Origin: Prostheceraeus crozeri
Lineage: Eukaryota > Platyhelminthes > Polycladida > Euryleptidae
Direction: 5' to 3'
Assembly: GCA_907163375.1 (NCBI GenBank)
Contig: CAJQUW010008653.1
Span: forward strand, 310,001 to 374,000
DNA length: 64,000 bases
Made by a program: the position numbers and the translations under genes
Part shown: positions 43,137-54,110 of the stretch, one piece after another
Position numbering within the stretch: the stretch's first letter is position 1
Layout: the number at the start of each line of letters is the position of its first letter
The notes under the pieces: generated by a model
Told to the model about the DNA's origin: nothing
The model's input: the letters and a program-made list of their open reading frames with translations, nothing else
Database searches by the model: none

Positions 43137-44402
43137 ATGGAGTGTAAAACTTCCGGGTTTTGTTTGTTTGATCAACAAGCCATACAGACAGATATTCTTA
43201 GTTCAAGTATTGTAGATTATCATCCTCGAACAGCTGAGAATGCTGGCCCCATTCAATTTGTTATTCCTGGTGGTAGTGATGATTACATAGATTTGAGTTA
43301 TGCGATGGTTGATTTGTGGTTTAGAATTCAGCAAGCAGATGGACCTGCTATTGACGATGCACATAAAGTTGGACTGAACAATTTACCATTGACTACATTA
43401 CTTCGCGATGTTTCTCTAACGATTGGAGAGCAGCAGGTGGAAGGTGGTCAAAGTGATTATCCCTATAAATCATATTTCAATCATGTATCACAGTTTCATC
43501 CAGCAGCACAAAAAAGTCATATGGAAGCCATGGGATGGTACAGAGATGAAGCAGGAGAATTTGATGCTGAAACAAACAGTGGCTTTGTAAAGCGATCTGC
43601 TATGATTAAAGATAGTAAAGTATTTCAGCTATATGGTCCGCTGAATTTAGACTTCTTTAGACAGTCAAAGTTTTTACTCTGTAATACCAGCATGCGACTC
43701 AAGCTGACATTGAATAAGCCTGAATTTGCGCTGAATGCATTTGCTAAAGTTGACAATTTTAGAATTCATGTGGAAGATATTGCACTTTACATTCGTCGAG
43801 TAGTACCGAATCCAAGTGTTATTAGAGGGCATGCTGAAGGTCTTAACCGCCAAAATGCCATTTACCCCGTTCAGCATACAAAGCTTCTCACCTTTACAAT
43901 TCCGGAAGATCAAAAGAGTTTCATGAAAGATGGCCTCTTTCCATCGGAAGCACCGAAGCTCCTCATGGTGGCAATGGTTGAAAATGATGCATTTAATGGT
44001 AATATAAAGAAGAATCCTTTCAATTTTAAACACAATCAGTTAAGTGAAATTGCTTTACGTGTAAATGGTGTGAGTCATCCTGGTCCACCCTACAAACCAG
44101 ATTTTGCTTCGGATCAATTTATGCGCAGTTATGTTGATTTTATGGATGTCTTTGGCTTTTACAATACGGATGACACCAACGGACTGACTATGAAAGAGTT
44201 TAAGAGTGGATATACTATTTATGCATTTGATTTGACTGCTGACAGCGATATTAGTGCACCCTATCGTCAAGCGAACGTGCCTCATAATATTCGTTTGGAT
44301 TTGACGTTCAAAAGAACACTACCTGAGACGATCAATGTATTAATTTATGCAGTCTTCGATTCAAATATTGAAATTACAAAGTATCGTGACGTGATTCTTT
44401 AG
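43137..44402 (+). CDS. Polinton 1 major capsid protein (double jelly-roll, hexon-like)
   Basis: The 421-residue product matches the animal Polinton capsid type: an N-terminal part with AGPIQFVIPGGSDDYIDL and DVSLTIGEQQVEGG, the segment YPYKSYFNHVSQF, and the second jelly roll ending YTIYAFDLTADSDIS and VLIYAVFDSNIEI. Length is somewhat below that of longer Polinton capsids. The sequence resembles the proteins annotated F54H12.2-like in animal genomes. The frame looks whole. It would form trimeric capsomers of an icosahedral shell. Confidence 0.85.
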   Translation: MECKTSGFCLFDQQAIQTDILSSSIVDYHPRTAENAGPIQFVIPGGSDDYIDLSYAMVDLWFRIQQADGPAIDDAHKVGLNNLPLTTLLRDVSLTIGEQQVEGGQSDYPYKSYFNHVSQFHPAAQKSHMEAMGWYRDEAGEFDAETNSGFVKRSAMIKDSKVFQLYGPLNLDFFRQSKFLLCNTSMRLKLTLNKPEFALNAFAKVDNFRIHVEDIALYIRRVVPNPSVIRGHAEGLNRQNAIYPVQHTKLLTFTIPEDQKSFMKDGLFPSEAPKLLMVAMVENDAFNGNIKKNPFNFKHNQLSEIALRVNGVSHPGPPYKPDFASDQFMRSYVDFMDVFGFYNTDDTNGLTMKEFKSGYTIYAFDLTADSDISAPYRQANVPHNIRLDLTFKRTLPETINVLIYAVFDSNIEITKYRDVIL

Positions 44403-44413
44403 TATAATCGTTA

Positions 44414-44875
44414 ATGAGTTGGTTGACTGCTGACGATATTAAAACTAAAGTGCAGCGTAATGCAGACGAAGCGACGTTGAAAGCTTTCGATAATGTCTAT
44501 TCGCTCGATACCTTACCATCTGCAGTAAATCACTATCCCAGCTTTATTGTGCTAAACACTCATTCGCAGAATTTAGGCGGTGAGCATTGGAAAGCGATCT
44601 TTATTGGAGAAGACCGACGTGGTGAACTATTTGACTCTCTTGCTCAACCTCCAAATATACCAACACAGCAGTGGTTGAGAAAACATACGCGTCAATATCA
44701 GCGAAATGAACGCATACTACAACATCCACTTTCATCAACGTGTGGTGCTTTTGTACTGTACTTCATCTTAAAACGTTTACATGTACCTCGATTTGCATCT
44801 GTTATTCAAAACTTTTCATGTAATCCATCCTCTAATGAAAAAATGATTTGTAAGTTCTATCATGATTTGAAATAA
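44414..44875 (+). CDS. Polinton 1 adenain-like cysteine protease
   Basis: The 153-residue product contains GGEHWKAIFIG (catalytic His), ELFDSLAQPP (Asp) and a Gln-containing stretch before SSTCGAFVLYFIL (Cys), in the order of the adenovirus protease/Ulp1 fold. It would mature capsid and core proteins at Gly-Gly sites such as those seen in the two basic proteins upstream. AATAAA overlaps the stop codon region, a likely poly(A) signal. The frame looks whole. Confidence 0.85.
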   Translation: MSWLTADDIKTKVQRNADEATLKAFDNVYSLDTLPSAVNHYPSFIVLNTHSQNLGGEHWKAIFIGEDRRGELFDSLAQPPNIPTQQWLRKHTRQYQRNERILQHPLSSTCGAFVLYFILKRLHVPRFASVIQNFSCNPSSNEKMICKFYHDLK

Positions 44876-44901
44876 AAACATCATGTTGGAAAAATTGTTT
44901 T

Positions 44902-45739
44902 TTATTTTACAATCCGCTGGGTACGTACATACTCGATGAGATAGTCTAGGATCACATTTGCTTGTACATGAGATTTTAGTCCAGTAATGATCACTTTACT
45001 ATTATGAAAGGTTGCAACATGCACAGGTAACCAACAACTAATGAGAGCTGCAGGAAAAAGTTCGGGTTCATAACACAAATTGTAACTGCTGGTACGAATC
45101 TTCAAAAATGATACACTTTCACTCAATTGAGTAGAGATCACCATATTGTCCACAGTCAGATTCGACATCACACACCTCTCCCTCTTCCATATCCGACGTA
45201 GTAGTCTCTGTAGCTCTAAGCGCATTGACTGCGCCGATGAATGGGAAAGGGCGCCGAGAATCTGTACAGTCCTATTTGGGAAGAGTTGAAGATTCCGTGA
45301 ATTGTTCATCTTCACCACTAACATTTGAGGACGGCCCGGGTAATACTTGCTGTTTGGAAGGTGTTGGTGTAATGTTGTGAGATCGATTTTGGTGTAGAGT
45401 CTGAAGCGACGGAGAATGTTGACGATGGTGTAGCGATGGCGCTTCATGATGAAAAAATGAGTAAATTGAGCGATGTACCTTCCTTTTATACTTTTCCCAA
45501 CTACCTTGATGAAATTTGAAGTTAGTATGGAGTTGGGAATGATAGAGTTGAATTCGCTGTTTGTTGACGCGCAACCAGATGCGATTTCCAATACGTGAAT
45601 GTCTTTTCATATAGAAGTATTTCAAGTCCTTCATGATATGATGTAGAGATTGAAAATGACGATAAGATAAAGCAAACTCTCTTCTCACATTTCCAGTTGA
45701 ATCTTTGAAATAGACGTTCCATACATGAATGGGAACCAT
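44902..45739 (-). CDS. Polinton 1 protein resembling the TATA-binding protein core
   Basis: The minus-strand frame 45591-44902 ends with two repeats in TBP order. The first half has LVVKMNNSRNLQLFPN, then VQILGALSHSSAQSM and LQRLLRRIWKRE. The second has NLTVDNMVISTQLSES, then YNLCYEPELFPAALIS (TBP: SSYEPELFPGLIY) and KVIITGLKSHVQANVI (TBP: GKVVLTGAKVRAEI). This fits the saddle-shaped TBP fold, though the DNA-intercalating Phe pairs are not clearly kept. A second same-strand frame overlaps at 45272-45739 and may be its N-terminal part or a separate gene. A viral TBP-like factor driving element promoters is the inferred role. Confidence 0.55.
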
Positions 45740-45741
45740 TC

Positions 45742-47022
45742 ATGGGATGCATTCCATACAATTTAACGTCAGATGGAAAGTGGAACTATGAATGGATTCA
45801 GATAAAATCAGATTATTATGAACCATTCGGGAATGAGAAAATTATTAAGGCATTCAACAGTGGTAATACTTCCATCATGAAGAATAAGGATCAGAAAGTT
45901 TATGAGTTTACTATCTATCATTAGAGTGGGAGGCAGTTCCTTCGCTTTCATTCTTTTACTAAAGGTCTTACACTGAGGTTGGATAATGAATTCTATCCAC
46001 ATCTCGGTTTTTGGCATGGTCTACATCTAACGTCAATTGCTACTGCAAATGTTAAAAAAGTTTATTCAAATCGAATCAACAAATTTCATTATAAATTTAA
46101 AATATTTGATGAAGATGTTGTAGAATGCGAAGAACGCATCATTTTGAAAAAGCGTGGTGTTCAACCTTTATCACTTATTGAGTTAGTAAAACGATGGAAT
46201 GAGACTGTGGGTAAGAAGTATGGAGAGAAAATTATGGCGGACAAAAATAAGTTGGTCATTCAGAAATATAATGACAAACTTACAGTTTATTTCTCTCCAA
46301 CCTTGCGTCATTTTGTAAGACATTATACACCTATTATTGGAAGCAGTCTGGTGTATGCTTCTCATGAATATCACACTAAAGCTGATTCAGTTAATGATGA
46401 ATGGTGGGTGGACATCTATGGTGATCGCATCAAGAAAATTTACCAGTCTTATCAAGAATCTAAAGTTGCTATCAATATAATGCCGCGTCTATATCATACA
46501 GTTGAAAGCTTCATTCATGTAGTAAATCCTTATATACAACAGAAGTTGAAGCATGTGATGAAAAGTAAATATGATGTGAAGACACACCACATTTCGTTTT
46601 CAATTGAAAATCAACGCGTTGTTCTGAAACTGGGTGATGACATTCAATGTCAATTGAGTAAAAATTTGAAAAAACTCTTTGGCTTTTCAATGCTACAAAC
46701 TGTGTTTACTGCTGCGCATACGATTGGTATAGAAACACCAATGACACTTGATAAACATGAACAGCACCTTTACATTCAAAGTGATTTGATTCTTCCTATT
46801 TCTGTTGGTGAGAAAAAAGAATACATTTTACGTGATTTCATTCATGATAAAGACGCTTCATATGGAATAGTCGAGAAGATGTTTGAATCTATTTTCTATC
46901 ATCCCGTCGTCAAACAAACTATACCCTCTATTGCTATCAAAATTACCAATGGTTTACAAGAGTGCATCCATGTGAAAGATACTAAATCCCTCGTAACGTT
47001 AGTGTTTCGGAAAACAAAGTGA
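45742..47022 (+). CDS. Polinton 1 minor capsid (penton-like) protein
   Basis: About 420 codons in the position where Polintons carry their single jelly-roll minor capsid. Visible blocks include FYPHLGFWHGLHLTS, LPISVGEKKEYILRDF and KITNGLQECIHVKDTKSLVTLVFRKTK; the last resembles the ending of known Polinton minor capsids. It would sit at the vertices of the shell. The region has few interruptions. AATAAA follows at about 47044. Assignment rests on position and the ending, so it is moderate. Confidence 0.6.
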
Positions 47023-47316
47023 AGTCATTGTGATATGTTTATTGAAATAAAAATATGTGTATGAAAAAGTCTTTTCACAGATAAAGGGGGAATGGGCTGA
47101 CTGTAGGCATATATTCACAAGGAAGAAACGATCTCATGCGACACATAAAACAACCATGTATATCTACAAAAAGCAACATCAAAATACTGAGTTAAAGTTG
47201 ATTATGTCAATGCATCTCCTGAATGTGGTAGCGTGAGTTTTATTCTTTTGGGTGGAGGTATGTTTGTGTCAGGATGTCCATGTGGAAGAGATGTGTTATG
47301 TCCTATCCAACACCTC

Positions 47317-50300
47317 TTATCCTCCCATGCTGAAAGCGCTCGTTTCTTGAACGTGTGCGTTTTCACAGTATGAACTTGAGATTTTAAGATTGACAAACAA
47401 TATAGTTTTATTTTTATAGGCCTTCTTATAGGACCGATGTTTCATTTTGTGAACAATGGATTTTGATATACCTTTAGCACGCTTAATACTATCTGCACAT
47501 TCTTTTAATTTCATGGAATACATTTTAGGACGGAGGAGAATCATTTCATCTATTTCCTTTCCTGCTGTTTCATCCTTACAACAACCAAGTTTGGCTTTAT
47601 TCTGTATGGAATAGAGTGGATGAGTGGGATTGTAGTTAAATGTATCGAAATATTTTTCTAATGACTTACCTACTTCATTAAAATTTAAATCTTTTTGAGT
47701 GGTAATTCCTAAAAAGAAACTATCTGTATCACCACCCAGCAAGCGAACCTCTTTTACGAGAGGGCATGGTTTTAATATTTTGTAGAAGAGTTGATACATT
47801 TCAAGCTTGGAATAATCTAAAACGGCTTGTCCAATATAGATGGGTTTGCACAACTCAACTTCTGATTTTATCATTTTAACACCTACAAAATCCTCATCGA
47901 TGACGTCTCTATCAATGAAAAGAGGTGATGAGGTCAATTTGTGATATTTTTGTTCATCAACGACTAGTTTGTAGTTCATACGTTTTCTAACATCCTCCAT
48001 GGTCTTTCCGAAAAGACTGTTATTCTTATATTTATAAAAATCCTTTTCAAAATTATTTTGGGCGAGTGCACGTTTTTGACTGTTACTATCTATGTAGGGT
48101 TTGAGGAAGGCTTTCTGTCTAAATTTGATAATGCGGTGAACTGACTTTAGAAGCATGCCCATTTCTAAATAGAATTTTAGTATGCAGAAGTCCACGAGAT
48201 AATTTTTCTTATCATATTGGGTGAGCAAAAATTTGCGGCATGGTTTGTACCTTGGCTGTCCACACTCTGTTAAGTTATTATGAAATTGTGACATGAATGG
48301 TGAAAACATATCTTCAGTCACTTCACCAGATTCAGGTGCGAGTGGGAAATCAGAAGTTTTATTTTTAATACTATTTGGATAAATCAAATCCACTTCAAAA
48401 TAATATCCCCAATCACCTTTATCTGGAATCTTCAGTATGTTTGAAGGGTTGGAGTAATACGCAAGCTCATCTTGATTTAACCAACTAAACTCGGAGTGAG
48501 GTACTGGTTTAGACAGTGAACTGCCATATAAATTATTTTGGTCATAGTACTTTAGGTGGATATGATCATTACCTACTGTTTTAGATTTTATGTGATGTTT
48601 ATTCACAAATGTGAGACCACCGCGTATTCTGCGCTCAAATATGTTATACATCTCGGGTCTTGTAAGAGATGGATGGTCTCACCAGTCATTTTAAAGGCTG
48701 ATTTAAAGGACATGGCTGGTAGACTGACAAAGTGGACAGGATCTAATTTGTCTTCTTCTAATCCCACTCGTCGAAATTCCTGAAAGACATCAGCCAGCAA
48801 AATGACATCTAATTCTAAGTAAGCGATCATATAATCGCCAAACGTTTTACAATCAAATTTTAACCATGCCTCTTGAGCATGTTCATAGTCCTCTACTGGA
48901 CAATCTTGACCCGTCAAATCGTTTTGGAATTTGTCAATGGAAGGAAGGGTTGTTTCATTTAGTTTAGACATTGAGCTAAAATACGCATAGGGAAAGACTC
49001 CTTTGCGAGTGATTATTTCATCCGTTAAGTTTGGATAGTGTTTCTTCAAAGTTTGACTATGGGGAAGAAACTTGAGATTACGAACGAGAGAAGCTAGTGA
49101 CGCTGACATGAATTGGAATGAATCTAAAAATTTTATTTCGAAGAAGACTGTCTTGTTTTCTTTAGTTTTATCTACTGGTACTTTTGCTGTCATTGCCATG
49201 AATTTTTCTCTCGTTTGCGCTATTACATTAAACTGCCACGATTTCATCTGGCTCAACCCTCCTTTTATGAGCATATGACTGTCATAGCCCTTAAAGTTAT
49301 GAAAAATTACGGGTAGTACACGACGTCTCAACCTAAGTGAAAAGTTACATTTGGAGCAGAGTGCGTTTCTAAATTTACCAGTGATGTGATCATGATCACG
49401 CACTTTCTTAATTTTATCGTCATCAAACGTTTTATGACATTTAGGGCACGATGTGCAACTTTCAAATTTCTGTTTGTCTTCATCTGACATATGTAGTGAC
49501 TTACGCTGCAATTGGGAATCATATGATTGTTGAAATTTAGCAGCTTTATCGAGAAATTCTAGAAATTTTGAAATACAATCTTCACCTTGCCAAGTATGCA
49601 TTTTGTTTTGCCTATTTCTAAAGTGGTCATGCCATACTTCATAGCAGGATATGGCTGCTGGCTTGTGGATGATATCATCAATGTAGCATTCTATGTCTGC
49701 GTAAATGACACGCAGGGGACTTAATTCGTCACCATTATCCCTATGTGAAAATATTTTATCTTTGGGCATGCGTTCCATTTGTAATTTACCTCGCTTGCAC
49801 CATTCATAGTGAGTTTCAAATTTATCTTTACTCCAAAAGGAGCGGATGCAGCGGTCGCATACAAAATGTTCACCTCTTTTAGAGTGCCCCAAGTGAGTGT
49901 ACAAGCGAGAGATTTTGGGAATACCACAGTAGTGCCATTCCTCGCTATCATCTTGTTTTACTAATAAGAGGTTGACTACACGTTCATAACAAGTTGAACG
50001 TGAATTATAGCGGGCACCCTTCAACCCCTTCTCCCACACGTGAACGACAATTTTAATCTTATTATGTTTTTCGAACGTTTCTACATCTTTGATTTTCATG
50101 TTGTTACTATCACAACCTTCAAAGTCTAGTTCATCCTCCCACTGTCTATAGCTATAGGTGCGATCTCGATGCGCGTTGATATCATTATAGTGAAGGATGG
50201 ATAGGACTGCGTATTTGAAACACTGCGATTTACAATCGACATTGATGACAGCTTTCTTATTATACAACGTTTTTGGTAGTTTAAATGTGCCTCGAGCTGC

Positions 50301-51011
50301 ATGACTTTCTAATAGGGAAATTTTGAATATGGCTGAGTCCACACCATCAAAAATGAGAGCGCTGTCGCGTTGATTGAATTTATGTACATTTGATCTTAAA
50401 CATTGAATGTGAAAATTTAGCCAAGACTCGCAGTCTACAACTTCGGTTGCGGAAGAGGAAGGAACATGAAACTGTATTCTCTCCGTCACTTGACCCGTTT
50501 GAAAATCTATTTTAATATATTTTAGTTTAAGGTAGATGAGCGCCTTCATTCTAAAATTGTCTAAATTGTTGAAGAGCGCTTCGATAATGTTAGAATTTTG
50601 AAGAAGCCACTCAGGAAAATCTACTATTTGAGTATTGGACTCCATGCAGTAGTCGCGTACTAAAATATTATGTGAAACATTAATGAGGGAGATGGTAGAG
50701 GTACCGTTGGTGTAGTGATCATTTGCATGCGTGTGTTGAAGTCTGTGCGAAGATCGCTGAAGGTGAATATCAAAAGAAAGAGGGCACAAATCGCAAGGAA
50801 AGGAGATGTCATCGTCAGAATCAACTTCACCTCCGGAGATTGACGCCGCTTTGCGTTGACACACACGTTGTTTGATGTGTCGAAGGAGACTGTGCTTCCT
50901 TGTAAACATATGTCCGCAGTCGACACATTCCCACTCGTTGCCTTGTCGCGAGAGTCCTGAGCTGGAACTCACATCACCTGAAAGAGAAATCATTCTATCA
51001 TCTCTGTTCAA
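47317..51011 (-). pseudogene. Polinton 1 protein-primed DNA polymerase B (broken about once)
   Basis: The minus-strand gene of about 1200 codons opens with C2H2-type fingers (CVDCGHMFTRKHSLLRH; CDLCPLSFDIH). It continues with an extended N-terminal region and the exonuclease motifs YADIECYID and HNFKGYDSHM, a zinc-binding insert (CPKCHKTF, HDHITGKFRNALCSKCN), then polymerase motifs DQNNLYGSSL (A), YKNNSLFGKTM (B) and LLGGDTDSFFL (C). This is the DNA_pol_B_2 type that replicates linear element DNA from a terminal protein. The upstream promoter would lie near 51.0-51.4 kb, shared with the plus-strand gene at 51446. Confidence 0.9.
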
Positions 51012-51445
51012 GTCTCAGTGTATTGTTACAACCTACTTTGACTCAACAACTCTAAACTTTCCTCGAGAAGGGAGGGCGTTGGTGATGAAGTTGATGCCTG
51101 AAATTGAGGAAGATGCTATTAGCCACACGTTTGAGGGAGATGAGTGAAGAAATTTTCAACTTACCATTTCAACGAAATCAAGTTTAAGGTTGATACTTCA
51201 ACAAGATAGAGACTTCACTCAAATTTGGAATTCACGAGAGAGCAGTTCACTTGTACGCCTCAAATAATAACAGAATTCGCTAGAGAACACTTCACTTATA
51301 TGTCACAAAGACAGAGTGAAATGACACGAATGTCACTTTACATATATACTTTCATATTCATCATTCATTGGCTGTTCATTCTTATTGGTTGCTTGTTTAT
51401 ACTTAAGAATTAGGAAACATTTCAAAGTTATTATTCACAGTCAAC

Positions 51446-51892
51446 ATGACAAGCCCTCCGACAACGCCAAACACAAAATTCTCTTCTCCATGCTCAACAC
51501 CAAAGGCGCTCGTTGCACCAAACTCTCCAACGAAGGGGTAGGTAGAGAAGGTGTACCGACTGGACAATATCAGAAAGTTGTCATTACCAGCGGACGACGA
51601 AGAGAGTGTATGTGAGGAGGAGTGTCCCGACTTAACAGGCGTGAGGTGGAAGTTTCTGCAGTACGATACTGATGATGTGATGGAGATCACCAGCACCAAA
51701 TTCCTCCACCAATTATGGGAATGGTACACCCCTGACTCCCAGCCACGAACTATAGCGGAGTGGGAGTACATCGACAAAGTGAGGCTCGCGGTAGAAGAAC
51801 GATTGAAGCAAGTGAACTGTTTTTGCGATCTATGTGAAGTCAGACTCTGGGACGATATTGACGATGAAGACCTTTTGAAATACATGCCATAA
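51446..51892 (+). pseudogene. Polinton 1 small acidic protein, unrecognised
   Basis: The region encodes a Ser/Thr/Pro-rich start (TSPPTTPNTKFSSP) and an acidic second part (DDEESVCEEECPDLTG, LWEWYTPDSQPRTIAEW, LCEVRLWDDIDDEDLL). No family is recognised. It is divergent from the polymerase and ends at a stop overlapped by AATAAA. The region is interrupted about once. Confidence 0.4.
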
Positions 51893-51942
51893 TAAATTTT
51901 TATTTCGTATTATCTTTGCTTTCATACTGACTTACTTGAATG

Positions 51943-52354
51943 GGGCTTAAGTGGATGATTTAACCATGTATACTTTTTCATTTGGAAATAGTAGCACGCT
52001 TAGTCTAACTTGTAAATCTTATAACATTTCATATGGGCGATGATGGTAGATGAAATAGTGTTAAATAAAATTAAGATGGCTTACACTTCTGATACAGGGA
52101 TAGCAATCGACTGCGATCCATGTGTAAAGAGCTTGTTAGACTACGGATGGGCTTAAGTGGATGATTTAACCATGTATACTTTTTCATTTGGAAATAGTAG
52201 CACGCTTAGTCTAACTTGTAAATCTTATAACATTTCATATGGGCGATGATGGTAAATGAAATAGTGTCAAATAAAATTAAGATAGCTTACACTTCTGATA
52301 CAGGGATAGCAATCGACTGCGATCCATGTGTAAAGAGCTTGTTAGACTACGGAA
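51943..52354 (+). repeat. Tandem duplication, two copies of a 206-base unit
   Basis: GGGCTTAAGTGGATGATT starts at 51943 and again at 52149. The two units differ at only a few bases, so the duplication is recent. The unit includes a coding-like stretch (VNEIVSNKIKIAYTSDTGIAID) seen in both copies. Confidence 0.9.
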
Positions 52355-52464
52355 GAGAGAAGTGTGTTATGTTGCGTGTGGCGCGTGAGTGTCCTCCCAT
52401 TTCATTCCATTCATCAATTCGTCTCATTGATAGAGACAGGTAGAACTCATGGTTCTCATAACGT

Positions 52465-52797
52465 ATGCAATGGAAAGTTTTAGGCAACCTTCGACAGTTC
52501 GCTAAATGTCGCCCTGGCGCGAATGCATACTACGTTGAGACAGAGGCAATCACTTGCAAACATGACGCAGAGAGGTTTAACAAGATTGACCATTGCCGAA
52601 TGTCCCTTGCGGTATACATAGCTACGGGTTTCAGCACCGCCCTTTACAGGAACGCCCGTCGAAAGGAAGTATTACACCGAACTTCATTTGCAACGTTCAA
52701 GTTGACTGATAGCAGATTCAACTTAATGATAGTATTCGCCAGTCCGAAGACTGCCCAGGGCAAACCGCGTGGAGGTTCTATCATGTCTTGCCCCTAG
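52465..52797 (+). CDS. Unrecognised 110-residue frame next to the Polinton right side
   Basis: A basic protein (QFAKCRPGANAYYVETEAITC, MSLAVYIATGFSTALYRNARRK, NLMIVFASPKTAQGKPRGG) with mixed helix-strand pattern. No family is recognised. Higher GC than the capsid genes and similar to the next gene. Confidence 0.35.
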   Translation: MQWKVLGNLRQFAKCRPGANAYYVETEAITCKHDAERFNKIDHCRMSLAVYIATGFSTALYRNARRKEVLHRTSFATFKLTDSRFNLMIVFASPKTAQGKPRGGSIMSCP

Positions 52798-52932
52798 GTA
52801 GCCCTTAAGAGAGCCGATGGTTCGTTCTCGGGAGTAACGTGATGGGGTGGTTAAGGCGGGTAAAAGATCTGCAATGAAAATGATATGTATTAGAATAGGA
52901 TATACTATCTTATTTGCTTTTCACTTACCAAG

Positions 52933-54075
52933 TTAGCCATCCTTAGGCAGTCTCGCGCGCTTCCTAACAGAAAATTTGTGTAAATGTCCTTGCATTCTCA
53001 GTGTGGCATGCAGACATTTCTTGGTCGGATGGCCATTGTAGCAAATGATTGACTCGTCGAGACTACGGTTGACGAGGACTTCACCGTCCAAATGATTATC
53101 CCGAATAGGGATGTGAAACTCAAACAACCTATCCTCATTCACACGATTCCACTCATCCCTCATGCCCTCCAACTTCTCAAACGCCTGTCTCTCATCACCC
53201 CGCCGAGCCGCATTCCTCTCCAACTCAACATTCCTCGCTCTCAACACACTCATCTCCTTCATCATCTCCTCAAACTTCGCTTCTGCATCTCTCATTCTTC
53301 TCTCCGCAGCACTCGCACTCTTCTCACAGTCATCATTCTTCTCTTCCAACTCTCGCGTCTTATTCTTCAAATCAGTCACACTACGCCTCATTCGAATATT
53401 CTCATCCGCTACCTCCTTCGACTTCAGTTCCTTCTTTTTCAACTCATCCAACTCCTTCACGACTTCATCCTTCACCTTCTTCAAACTCTCATACTTATTC
53501 ACCAACAAATCATGCGCCATCTGCTGCGATACATGCTTCTTCTCTTCACCCTTCAACCACCTCGCCGACTGCACACGAATCGCACCACTCTTCACTTTTG
53601 GGGAAGATGAGCTCTGCGGGGGGTCGGTGATGACAATGTTTGACACCTCCGAGGAAGAAGAGCTCAACTTCCTCACACGCTTCCTCACATGCTCCCTATC
53701 TAAATCCACATCATCCTCATCATCACTCTCAAGCACTCTCTTTCGCTCAATCTCAGCCTCCAACGAAGCAACTGCTCTCGCCAACTCATCATTCTCAACA
53801 TAATTCTCAACAACATTCTCCACCTTGCCGTCTCGCTCTATCGCCAACATTCGCTCCCTCTCTTCAACGATCAACTGCGTGAATCGCAAGTCATTCACCA
53901 AACCTCCACTACAGTCAGCATGCACTCTGTAAAAACGCGCCTCATCCTCATCACCCTCCAACACTTTACACTTTACACACGCAACCCTATTCCAGATAAT
54001 CATGTGGTCGGTGCCCACCTTCTTCACATGCGCCTTAGCGTCCGCACTGCGATTTATTCGCCCACATGTACACAT
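52933..54075 (-). CDS. Coiled-coil protein with Cys-rich ends, unrecognised
   Basis: The 380-residue product starts MCTCGRINRSADAKAH with further cysteines (VACVKCKVLEG), suggesting a zinc site. An acidic Ser-rich segment with a basic patch (EHVRKRVRKLSSSSSE) follows, and then a long heptad-like helix from about residue 180 to 320 (KKVKDEVVKELDELKKKELK, RRMRDAEAKFEEMMKEM). The C-terminus has CYNGHPTKKCLHATLRMQGH and a basic end. The frame is whole. GC content and codon use differ from the Polinton capsid genes, so it could be an accessory cargo gene or not part of the element. Confidence 0.5.
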   Translation of the reverse strand: MCTCGRINRSADAKAHVKKVGTDHMIIWNRVACVKCKVLEGDEDEARFYRVHADCSGGLVNDLRFTQLIVEERERMLAIERDGKVENVVENYVENDELARAVASLEAEIERKRVLESDDEDDVDLDREHVRKRVRKLSSSSSEVSNIVITDPPQSSSSPKVKSGAIRVQSARWLKGEEKKHVSQQMAHDLLVNKYESLKKVKDEVVKELDELKKKELKSKEVADENIRMRRSVTDLKNKTRELEEKNDDCEKSASAAERRMRDAEAKFEEMMKEMSVLRARNVELERNAARRGDERQAFEKLEGMRDEWNRVNEDRLFEFHIPIRDNHLDGEVLVNRSLDESIICYNGHPTKKCLHATLRMQGHLHKFSVRKRARLPKDG

Positions 54076-54110
54076 TTTGACATGTTATTTACGGTTCTTG
54101 TCATTTGCCA

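Larger units (their letters stand above)
39520..54110 (+). mobile_element. Polinton/Maverick element 1 (fossil, nearly complete gene set)
   Basis: About 14.6 kb with the hallmark Polinton set: protein-primed family B DNA polymerase, retroviral-type integrase, hexon-like major capsid, penton-like minor capsid and adenain-type protease, plus small accessory genes. Genes at 39.5-44.9 kb run on the plus strand; the polymerase runs on the minus strand. Most frames are open and only a handful of interruptions are visible in the whole element, so it is relatively young, but broken. Terminal inverted repeats were not identified; the right border (somewhere in 52.9-55.2 kb) and left border are approximate. 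Confidence 0.88.

Noticed and set aside
43674-44285. Minus-strand frames opposite the capsid gene
   Set aside because: Shadows of a well-supported plus-strand capsid protein.
53162-53803. Plus-strand Ser/Leu/Phe-rich frames of 172-213 residues
   Set aside because: They are the complement of the coiled-coil gene's Glu/Lys-rich codons and show no independent domain.
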